From contig CAZTLI010000123.1 in NCBI GenBank assembly GCA_964614375.1, positions 1 through 12,412 on the forward strand: a stretch of DNA of 12,412 nucleotides, read 5' to 3'. Origin of the DNA: CAZTLI01 sp964614375 (GTDB lineage: Bacteria > Chloroflexota > Anaerolineae > Aggregatilineales > Phototrophicaceae). Made by a program: the position numbers and the translations under genes. The notes beneath the pieces were generated by a model that did not search any database, was not told the origin of the DNA, and saw nothing but the letters and a program-made list of their open reading frames with translations. Shown piece after piece: positions 6,602 to 12,412 of this stretch; within the stretch, counting starts at the first letter, position 1; each line of letters opens with the position of its first letter.

Positions 6602-6678
6602 GGGATTAGGTTTTAGGGATTAGGAGAAGGTATATTTCTTCTATCCGTACCCTTTGTGTCCTCTGTGTCTCTGTGGTT
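6577..6678. repeat. Inverted pair of AACCACAGAG-type intergenic repeats
   Basis: The left arm (6577-6604) begins AACCGCAGAGAACG and ends GTAAAGGG. The right arm (6650-6678), read on the minus strand, begins AACCACAGAGACACAGAGG and ends CAAAGGG. The arms are an imperfect inverted repeat around about 45 bases that contain two GGGATTAGG direct repeats and an AGAAG...CTTCT hairpin. Sequences of this AACCACAGAG type are familiar between genes in many environmental bacterial genomes. In the minus-strand mRNA the structure lies between the third EEP gene and the propeller gene, and T6 follows it (6563-6568), so it might also terminate transcription. Confidence 0.65.
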
Positions 6679-6719
6679 TGTCTTTCGTCCTGCAAGACAA
6701 GTATAGTGGCAAATCGGGG

Positions 6720-7733
6720 TTATTGCTGTTCGGGCAGCAGCGCCAATTCAACCCGCAGAGGGTGATGGTCAGACGTGGCTGCATCAGGCCAGACGATAGC
6801 CGCTGTCGCCTGAATCTGCGGGCTGGTGAACACATAATCCAGTCGCGCAACCGAAAATGGCACCCTGAAGAAGCGTATCTGTGTCCCTACTGCCGGGAAT
6901 GTGAAGCCGAAGCCCTGCCCGACAGCGCGATAGGCATCGGTGAAATGCGTCGTCAGCCAGCCATATTCATCGGCGGCATCGGTGATGTTGAAGTCGCCCG
7001 CGAGGATAACGGGGAGGGTCTCTTGTGTGGCGCGGTTGATGATTTCTTGCACATCTGCGCGCCGCAGTGTGAGGCCATCGCCGCCTTCGCGAAAGGGATG
7101 ATGGGTATGCGCGTTATAGATAACCATCTGCCTGCCCGCAATATCCAGCACAGCGCGCTGCTGCCAGCGGGTCGTGCCCCAATATTCACTAGCTACTATC
7201 GGATAGCGACTCATGATGCCGATGCCGCCCGCATGAATGGATGATGGATAAAAGACCTGATAGGGATAGCGGTCGAGCAGCGTCTGCCCCAAATATTGCG
7301 CCGCATAAAAACTGAGTTCTTGCATCAGGACGACATCGGCGTCGGCCTCGCGAATGATGTCTGCAAAAGGCTCAAGCGACGTGCGGTCAAAACGTGTATT
7401 AAACGTCAGCAGCGTGAAATGAATGGCGTTGGTCGGCACATTGACGGCGCGTGGGATAAAGAATACGCCATAGATGATGACGCAGGCCATTGTCGGCAGC
7501 AATAATAGCGCGCTCAGTCGCCAGCGTCGCCAGATGACACAGCCAATCAACAGCAGCGGCGCGGGAATCACCAGTATATGGGCGAACATGTTGACCTGCC
7601 CCACAATTTGCCAGCGTTCGCCAACGAATACCCGCAAGCTCAGGTAAAGAAGGGTGAGGATGATATAGCCACCCAGCAGGCTAACCACCGACTGGCGGAT
7701 GATGCGTCCAGCATTGGGCCAGTGTCTACGCAT
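6720..7733 (-). CDS. Membrane-anchored EEP-family hydrolase, VanJ-like (paralogue 3)
   Basis: The 337-residue protein is the most diverged of the three EEP paralogues. It has a basic N terminus, hydrophobic segments at about residues 15-35, 47-68 and 73-94, and an EEP domain. Motifs are complete: LTFNTR (Asn112), LMQE (Glu139), YNAHT (His209), AGDFN (Asp247, Asn249), RLDYVF (Asp299) and SDHHPL (Asp322, His323). WRRWR at residues 68-72 lies between helices two and three, so the catalytic domain is again expected outside. The conserved stretch DAYRAVGQGFGFTFP matches the corresponding stretch of the other two. The start codon is 9 bp after the stop codon of the acetyltransferase gene, which suggests co-transcription, but no Shine-Dalgarno sequence is visible. 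The repeat pair at 6577-6678 separates it from the propeller gene. A phosphatase or nuclease role cannot be decided from sequence alone. Confidence 0.84.
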   Translation of the reverse strand: MRRHWPNAGRIIRQSVVSLLGGYIILTLLYLSLRVFVGERWQIVGQVNMFAHILVIPAPLLLIGCVIWRRWRLSALLLLPTMACVIIYGVFFIPRAVNVPTNAIHFTLLTFNTRFDRTSLEPFADIIREADADVVLMQELSFYAAQYLGQTLLDRYPYQVFYPSSIHAGGIGIMSRYPIVASEYWGTTRWQQRAVLDIAGRQMVIYNAHTHHPFREGGDGLTLRRADVQEIINRATQETLPVILAGDFNITDAADEYGWLTTHFTDAYRAVGQGFGFTFPAVGTQIRFFRVPFSVARLDYVFTSPQIQATAAIVWPDAATSDHHPLRVELALLPEQQ

Positions 7734-7742
7734 GGGCAGGGT

Positions 7743-8943
7743 TTAAAACCAGTCCAACGGCGGCAGGGCAGCCACACGCGGCGGAAACAACTTTTCCAGC
7801 AGGTGGACAGTCGCCGCATCCACATTGGCGCGGTGGGCGAGTTCTGCCGGACGCAGCGACCCGAACATCACCTGGATGAAGTCGCGATGATTGAGGCTCA
7901 TCATCGTGCGCTGTGGCCCCCGCAGGCCAATTTCAACAGCGTCGGAATCGCAGCGAAAGTGGAGCTTGTTGGCGTTAAAATCCGGGTCTGTGGATTGGGC
8001 TTGCGCGATGAGTTCGGGCAAAACGGTTTCTACCNNNNNNNNNNCCGGTGTCGATTAGCCGCGCCATCCAACCGCCTGCGGGTTGATAGTGGGCGCGAAC
8101 AGTGATGGGAACAAGCTGGCGGGCATGGGTGATAAAGGCATCATCGGGCGGGATAAGCCATTGAATGCGCGGCAGTCCCATCGCGACATAGACATGCCCC
8201 ACATGCGCCAGCAGCGTCGCCGTGGTTTCTAAATTATCGACCACCACCTCGACATCATCGGTGAACATATCATAGCCCGCCAGATAACCGCCGGGCGTGC
8301 CGTCGGGACGTTCGACCACAAAAAAACGCTGGTTGGGATTGCGCGTATGCCACAACCATAAATTGGCGTCGCGCGTCAGCGTCACTCGTCCGTCCCAATG
8401 TTTTTCGTAGAGGCGGGCGAGGTCGCCAATATCGTCGGGGCGAAAGTCGCGCACTTTGAGCGGATTTTGGACGTGGGCGGCCTCTACACTGTCCATGGTG
8501 ACGAAATAGTAAGGCCAGACCGGGCTAAACCCGAAGCGGTTGTAATAGCTGCTGTTATCGTTTAACAGCGACAGATGCGCCCCTTTTTCCGCCATTTGTG
8601 CGAGGGCATCGCGCATCATGGCCCCGGCATACCCCTGCCGGCGATAATGGGGATGGGTGCAGACCGACCCCACGCCCGCGACATTGAGGTACACGCTCCC
8701 ATAGCGCAGGGTATGATATTCGATGCAGGCGAAGGCCACGATCTCGTCATCGACCACGCCCACACGGTTGTCGGATAGGTCGAGGTCGGGTTTGGTGGGC
8801 CAATGATTGCCCCAATAATAGGTGCCCTGTTGATAGCGGCGGTTGTCGCCATCAGCGAAGGTGCGCGCCACCAATTCGCTAATCGCCGGGATGTCGTCGG
8901 CGCGGACACGGCGCACGGTGAATTTCGTCATGGGCGTCGCCAT
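7743..8943 (-). CDS. Eis-like GNAT N-acetyltransferase with SCP2-like C-terminal domain, interrupted by a scaffold gap
   Basis: The N-terminal part (about 299 residues, 8943 to 8045) has an acetyl-CoA-binding GNAT motif A (HPHYRRQGYAGAMM, about residues 97-110), the SYYNRFGF motif (132-139) and a second GNAT-like half. This two-GNAT plan followed by an SCP2-like domain is typical of Eis-type acetyltransferases (about 400 residues), which acetylate amines such as aminoglycosides or lysines. After the 10 Ns the frame shifts, and 97 codons continue as VETVLPELIAQ...LFPPR...LDWF. These look like the SCP2-like end with the C-terminal aromatic residue that supplies the catalytic carboxylate in Eis. 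I treat both as one gene, not a pseudogene. ATG 8943 (MATPMTKF) or ATG 8931 (MTKF) are possible starts. The upstream frame to 9060 is unlike the family and lies before the candidate promoter. Neither start has a clear ribosome site. Confidence 0.82.
8035..8044. other. Assembly gap (10 Ns)
   Basis: Ten undetermined bases fall inside the acetyltransferase gene. The reading frames on the two sides fit together only if the true gap is a multiple of three, so ten is probably a placeholder. By family alignment from memory, only about 4 to 5 residues seem to be missing. Confidence 0.97.
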
Positions 8944-8970
8944 AGCACAGTAGTGGATAGTCGAGCAGCG

Positions 8971-8999
8971 ATTATAATGGATAACCGGGGCATTAAAAA
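8971..8999 (-). promoter_or_regulatory. Candidate promoter for the acetyltransferase gene
   Basis: On the minus strand, a perfect TATAAT (8971-8976) lies 17 bases downstream of TTTTTA (8994-8999), a weak -35. The predicted start near 8964 leaves about 20 nt before ATG 8943 and excludes the longer frame that begins at 9060. Confidence 0.45.
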
Positions 9000-9054
9000 G
9001 CCAGTGTAGGCTGGTCAGACCTTTTGCCGCTGGTCGCTGGCGAAAACAAAAATG

Positions 9055-9083
9055 AACCACAGAGAGGGTACAGCGTGTAAAAG
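9055..9083 (+). repeat. Third copy of the AACCACAGAG-type intergenic repeat
   Basis: It begins AACCACAGAGAGGGTACAG and continues to GTGTAAAAGG, closely matching the arm at 6577-6604 with a small insertion. It has the same orientation relative to the following minus-strand gene as that arm: on the minus strand it reads TTTACA ... TTCATT, here with 19-base spacing. Confidence 0.55.
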
Positions 9084-9217
9084 GCAGAAAATGAATTTCT
9101 TCAATGTGGGCGAACAGACAGGGGCGCTGTCCTCAGCCTTCGTCACTGCTTTTACGCAGCACTCGCTACTGCACTTACTTGGCACGCTTCACACAGTCCC
9201 ATGCACCTGCTATCGCC

Positions 9218-9236
9218 AAAAAAGCCGGGATACCCG
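9218..9236 (-). terminator. Weak candidate terminator after the OppC-like gene
   Basis: On the minus strand, CGGG-TAT-CCCG is followed after two bases by T6, 43 bases beyond the permease stop codon. The stem has only four base pairs, so strength is doubtful. Its position at the end of the transporter operon is the main argument. Confidence 0.3.
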
Positions 9237-9279
9237 ATGGGCAGCCCGACTTGAATTCATGCACTAAGGTTGACAGCGG

Positions 9280-10233
9280 TTACTGGATGCTGCGGGGGTC
9301 GAGCGCGTCGCGCAGGCCATCGCCGATGAAGTTAATCGCCAGCACTGTCGCGACGATGAACGCACCCGGTATCATCCACAACCACCAGACCGAGTCGATG
9401 CGGTTCTGGGCGCTGTTGAGGATGTTGCCCCATGTCGCTGTCGGTGGCTGCACACCAAAACCGAGGAAGCTCAGATAGGCTTCGGTGATGATGGCTGTGC
9501 CGATACCGAGCGTCGCCGAGACGACAATCGGCGCGAGGCAGTTGGGCAGGATGTGCCGCATGAGGATACGGCGCCTGCGAACGCCCACCGCTTCGGCAGC
9601 GAGGATGAATTCTTGCTCTTTCAAACTCAAGACGAGCGAACGGACAATGCGCGCCAGGGTCATCCAACTGGTGAAACCGATAATCAGCACGATGATGACC
9701 ACCGTCGAACTGAGTTCGCGCCCCAGAATATTGACCGTTGCCGAATTGCGCGAGAGCACCGACGACAGCACCAGCAGCAGAATTAACACCGGAATCGCCA
9801 GCATTGCCTCGGTCACTTTGCTGAGTACGGCGTCTACCCAGCCGCCCATATAACCCGACACCAGGCCGACAGTCGTGCCGACGGTGATGGAAATGAACAC
9901 CGAGACGACACCAATCATAATCGAAATCTGCCCGCCATAAATCATGCGAACGAAAACATCGCGCCCGACCTGATCGGTGCCAAAGACCAGTTCGCTGGTT
10001 GGCACGGCAAATTGATTCATAATCGCGGTCCGGTTGCCATCAGCTTCGGCATGAAAGAATGCGCCAATCACGACGAATGCCACCACCAGCATCAGTAGAA
10101 CCATCCCAAATACGGCCATCCGGTGCTTAAAGTAGCGGCGGACGGCAATCCGAAATAGTGATTGCGAATATTCACGCGCGCTGTCGGATTCTAAGGACAC
10201 AATCTGCGATTTGGATTGCGCTATACTTGCCAT
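9280..10233 (-). CDS. ABC transporter permease, OppC/DppC-like
   Basis: The 317-residue protein is an inner permease subunit of a peptide/opine/nickel-type (PepT) ABC importer. It has an OppC_N helix (about residues 39-60), then the family's extracytoplasmic signature FGTDQVGRDVFVRMIYGG (84-101) and five further hydrophobic segments. The EAA loop that contacts the ATPase is EFILAAEAVGVRRRRI...LPN (about residues 208-231), and the protein ends with the typical DPR motif (312-314). Length is normal. ATG 10233 is supported by AGGAG (10242-10246) with 8-base spacing. It follows the OppB-like gene by 18 bp on the same strand, so they form an operon and presumably a heterodimeric channel. The ATPases and binding protein are not within the window, and the acetyltransferase downstream is unrelated. 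The substrate is likely peptides but cannot be assigned. Confidence 0.92.
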   Translation of the reverse strand: MASIAQSKSQIVSLESDSAREYSQSLFRIAVRRYFKHRMAVFGMVLLMLVVAFVVIGAFFHAEADGNRTAIMNQFAVPTSELVFGTDQVGRDVFVRMIYGGQISIMIGVVSVFISITVGTTVGLVSGYMGGWVDAVLSKVTEAMLAIPVLILLLVLSSVLSRNSATVNILGRELSSTVVIIVLIIGFTSWMTLARIVRSLVLSLKEQEFILAAEAVGVRRRRILMRHILPNCLAPIVVSATLGIGTAIITEAYLSFLGFGVQPPTATWGNILNSAQNRIDSVWWLWMIPGAFIVATVLAINFIGDGLRDALDPRSIQ

Positions 10234-10251
10234 CAGTCAAACTCCTATAAG

Positions 10252-11319
10252 CTAATTAAACCGGATACGCGGATCAACCCAACCATACACCAGATCGGCG
10301 AGGAGTTGGAAAATGACCACCGCGACAGCCGACATCAACACAAAAATCATCAGAATGGGCGGGTCGAGCGTGTTCAAACTGTCGATAAACAGGCGGCCCA
10401 TACCGGGCCACGAGAAAATCGTCTCGGTCACGACGGCCCCACTAAGAATTGCCGGGACATCGAGGGCGATGAGGGTAATCAGGGGCAGCGAGGCATTCTT
10501 GAACATATGCAAGAAGGTCACGCGCCGTTCGCCCAGGCCTTTGGCGCGGGCGGTGCGGATATAGTCCGAATTCATCACTTCGAGCATACTCGCGCGAATG
10601 AAGCGCGCATATCGGGCGATACCAATCGCCGCGATGCTCATTGTGGGCAAAATCAGGTGTGGGATAATTTGCTGGAAGCGCCAGACATGCCACGCCAGCG
10701 TATATTCATCACAACCGCAGGAAGCGCGCGGGTCGGTCATGCCCTGAACAGGCAAATAGGGCAAACCCCACTCCCGGAATAAGACGGCGAAGATGAACAC
10801 CCCCAGCAGCGCCACCAGAAAGATAGGCATCGAAAAGGTGACGAACGATAGGGTGGTAATGATGTTGTCTATCCATGTGTACTGCCTGAGCGCGGCATAA
10901 ACGCCGATAGACACCCCCAGAATAATCGTCACCGTCAGCGCCGAGACCCCCAGAATCAGGGTATTGGGTATCCATTCGCCAATGACTGTATTCACCGGAC
11001 GGCGGAAGCGCACCGATTCGCCAAAATCGCCCCGCAGGATGCCCTGTCGTTCGCCATAGGTATCGGGTTCGCCATCGAAATCCAAATCGCGTTGATACCA
11101 GTCGTCGCCGATCAGCCAGTGGATGAATTGTAAATGGATGGGGTCGTCCAAACCCAGACTGCGGCGCAGATAGGCCCGGTCAGCGGCGCTCACATCGCGT
11201 TGATTCGCCATGAATGCCAGCGGATCGCCCGCGTTCTTCAATAATATGAAAACAAGAACCGATATAAGTATTAAAAGTGGGATTGCCTGCAACGTGCGGC
11301 GAATTATAAATTGACCCAT
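10252..11319 (-). CDS. ABC transporter permease, OppB/DppB-like (complete copy)
   Basis: The 355-residue protein begins with the family N terminus MGQFIIRRTLQAIPLLILIS and has six predicted membrane helices. The EAA loop is DYIRTARAKGLGERRV...ASLPL (about residues 252-280), and the C terminus is WVDPRIRFN. The first extracytoplasmic region has an insertion not found in classical OppB, containing DLDFDGEPD (residues 78-86), which looks like a calcium-binding loop (Asp78, Asp80, Asp82, Asp86). A second loop has CGC at 201-203. The start is supported by GAGGG (11328-11332) eight bases before ATG 11319. It pairs with the OppC-like gene 18 bp downstream. A near-identical paralogue lies 216 bp upstream; hand alignment gives 26 differences in about 285 residues. 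The 216-bp intergenic stretch contains an operator-like palindrome. Confidence 0.92.
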   Translation of the reverse strand: MGQFIIRRTLQAIPLLILISVLVFILLKNAGDPLAFMANQRDVSAADRAYLRRSLGLDDPIHLQFIHWLIGDDWYQRDLDFDGEPDTYGERQGILRGDFGESVRFRRPVNTVIGEWIPNTLILGVSALTVTIILGVSIGVYAALRQYTWIDNIITTLSFVTFSMPIFLVALLGVFIFAVLFREWGLPYLPVQGMTDPRASCGCDEYTLAWHVWRFQQIIPHLILPTMSIAAIGIARYARFIRASMLEVMNSDYIRTARAKGLGERRVTFLHMFKNASLPLITLIALDVPAILSGAVVTETIFSWPGMGRLFIDSLNTLDPPILMIFVLMSAVAVVIFQLLADLVYGWVDPRIRFN

Positions 11320-11348
11320 GTTTAGAACCCTCTTTCTTGCCGTTGTGT

Positions 11349-11361
11349 TCTATCCGATAGA
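11349..11361. promoter_or_regulatory. Operator-like palindrome upstream of the complete OppB gene
   Basis: TCTATCCGATAGA has perfect 6-base arms around one base and lies about 30 bases before ATG 11319. The position suits a repressor site or mRNA hairpin near the ribosome site. Nothing identifies a regulator. Confidence 0.3.
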
Positions 11362-11535
11362 CGCTGCGATGGTGGATGCGCGCCCACGACAAAGGGCAGC
11401 CATCCCGATTGGCGGATGACACAACTTCATTGATCTAACAATACACGTCCATATTTCCTGGTCTGTATTTATGCACACCACGCTAAACCAGACTGATTTC
11501 ACAACGATAGCATACACACCATACCCCATTGTACA

Positions 11536-12412
11536 TCAGTTAAACCGGATGCGGGGGTCTGCCCAACCATACAGTAAATCGGCAATCAACTGAAAAATCA
11601 CGACGGCAACCGCCGACATCAACACAAAAATCATCAGAATCGGCGGGTCGAGCGTGTTCAAACTGTCGATAAACAGGCGACCCATACCGGGCCACGAGAA
11701 TATCGTTTCGGTCACTACGGCGCCACTGAGAATCGCCGGGACATCGAGGGCGATGAGGGTAATCAGGGGCAGCGAGGCGTTCTTGAACATATGGATGAAA
11801 GTAATCCGCCGTTCGCCCAGGCCTTTGGCGCGGGCGGTGCGGATATAGTCCGAATTCATCACTTCGAGCATACTCGCCCGCACAAAGCGCGAATAACCTG
11901 CAATACCAATCGCCGCGATGCTCATCGTCGGCAAGATCAGGTGCGGGACAATCTGCCGGAAGCGCCAGATGTGCCACTGTATGGATTGTATCTCGCAGCC
12001 ACACGACGCGCGCGGGTCGGTCATGCCTTGCACGGGCAAATAGGGCAAGCCCCACTCGCGGAACAAGACGGCGAAGACGAACACCCCCAGCAGCGCCACC
12101 AGAAAGATGGGCATGGAATACGTGATGAACGAAAATGTCGTAATCACATTGTCAATCCATGTATACTGCCTGAGTGCGGCATAAATGCCGATAGATACGC
12201 CTAAAATTATCGTCACCGTCAGCGCCGAGACCCCTAAAAGCAAGGTGTTGGGTATCCACTCGCCAATGACCGTATTCACCGGACGACGAAACCGAATCGA
12301 TTCACCGAAATCACCCCGAAGGATGCCGTGTCGCTCGCCATAGGTATCCGGTTCGCCATCAAAGTCCAGATCGCGTTGATACCAATCGTCGCCAATCAAC
12401 CAATGAATATAT
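11536..12412 (-). CDS. ABC transporter permease, OppB/DppB-like (partial, 5' end beyond the window)
   Basis: The frame is open to the right window edge (reading YIHWLIGDDWYQ), so the N-terminal helix and about 64 residues lie outside; about 291 residues are present. It matches the complete paralogue residue for residue apart from about 26 changes, mostly Ile/Leu/Val swaps. It retains the DLDFDGEPD loop, the EAA loop (DYIRTARAKGLGERRI) and the DPRIRFN end. Six neighbouring residues after the CGC motif differ completely (EIQSIQ instead of DEYTLA). No OppC gene follows: the next gene is the second OppB copy. The apparent start at TTG 12399 is internal and not real. It may pair with the same OppC subunit, or be an older copy kept under different expression. 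It shows no frameshift or stop, so it looks functional. Confidence 0.9.
   Translation of the reverse strand, partial: YIHWLIGDDWYQRDLDFDGEPDTYGERHGILRGDFGESIRFRRPVNTVIGEWIPNTLLLGVSALTVTIILGVSIGIYAALRQYTWIDNVITTFSFITYSMPIFLVALLGVFVFAVLFREWGLPYLPVQGMTDPRASCGCEIQSIQWHIWRFRQIVPHLILPTMSIAAIGIAGYSRFVRASMLEVMNSDYIRTARAKGLGERRITFIHMFKNASLPLITLIALDVPAILSGAVVTETIFSWPGMGRLFIDSLNTLDPPILMIFVLMSAVAVVIFQLIADLLYGWADPRIRFN

Larger units (their letters stand above)
8944..9279. other. Gene-free stretch between the permease and acetyltransferase genes
   Basis: This 336-bp stretch holds the candidate promoter at 8971-8999, one AACCACAGAG-type repeat at 9055-9083 and a possible weak terminator at 9218-9236. The remaining sequence shows no convincing coding frame, RNA gene or repeat. 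The plus-strand frame at 9104-9478 runs opposite the permease gene and has no protein-like composition. Confidence 0.6.

Noticed and set aside
6654..7244. Plus-strand frame of 196 aa opposite the third EEP gene
   Set aside because: Antisense to intact catalytic motifs; its beginning is the AACCACAGAG repeat.
7743..8943. Frameshifted pseudogene
   Set aside because: The frame change coincides exactly with the run of Ns, and both parts are conserved in character.
8944..9060. Longer acetyltransferase start at 9060
   Set aside because: The extra 39 residues are not like the family, and the candidate promoter TATAAT lies inside them.
11320..11535. Insertion sequence that caused the oppB duplication
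   Set aside because: The 216-bp intergenic stretch has no transposase, terminal repeats or target duplication.

Overview
The window is a stretch of chromosome in which every recognisable gene except one is on the minus strand. The likely host is a Chloroflexota bacterium (Anaerolineae-like). This is inferred from the dipeptide-transporter permeases with an Asp-rich extracellular insertion, the Eis-like acetyltransferase, the membrane-anchored EEP hydrolases and the intergenic AACCACAGAG-type repeats. No rRNA or taxonomic marker is present, so the assignment is tentative. A 10-N scaffold gap at 8035-8044 shows that this is a draft or metagenomic assembly.

Left end (1-1076): a mobile/repeat locus. 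A single-domain HUH (Y1, IS200-like) transposase on the plus strand sits inside a tandem array of about 147-bp hairpin-rich repeats. The array is cut by the left window edge. The arrangement resembles REP/BIME elements with their RAYT transposase.

Centre (1077-7733, minus strand, transcribed right to left): three paralogous proteins, each with three predicted N-terminal membrane helices and an EEP (endonuclease/exonuclease/phosphatase) domain whose catalytic residues are intact. By the positive-inside rule the catalytic domain faces outward, the architecture of VanJ (teicoplanin resistance). Two of them (3204-4289 and 2141-3193) are tandem and probably translationally coupled. The third (6720-7733) follows an acetyltransferase gene by 9 bp. 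Between them lie a secreted beta-propeller-like protein (5263-6549) and a membrane protein with two CxxC pairs (4443-5129). A YdjC/ChbG-type carbohydrate deacetylase (1077-1871) follows, with its own candidate promoter.

Right part (7743-12412, minus strand): an Eis-like GNAT acetyltransferase interrupted by the scaffold gap, then a peptide/oligopeptide ABC transporter permease set: a 5'-truncated OppB/DppB-like gene at the right edge, a complete OppB/DppB paralogue about 91% identical to it, and an OppC/DppC-like gene. The solute-binding protein and ATPases are not in the window.

The most notable points are the three VanJ-like hydrolases near envelope-type genes, the transposase nested in a BIME-like array, the duplicated oppB with a calcium-loop-like insertion, and an intergenic repeat that appears to supply promoter hexamers. 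No clearly novel defence or biosynthetic system is visible.
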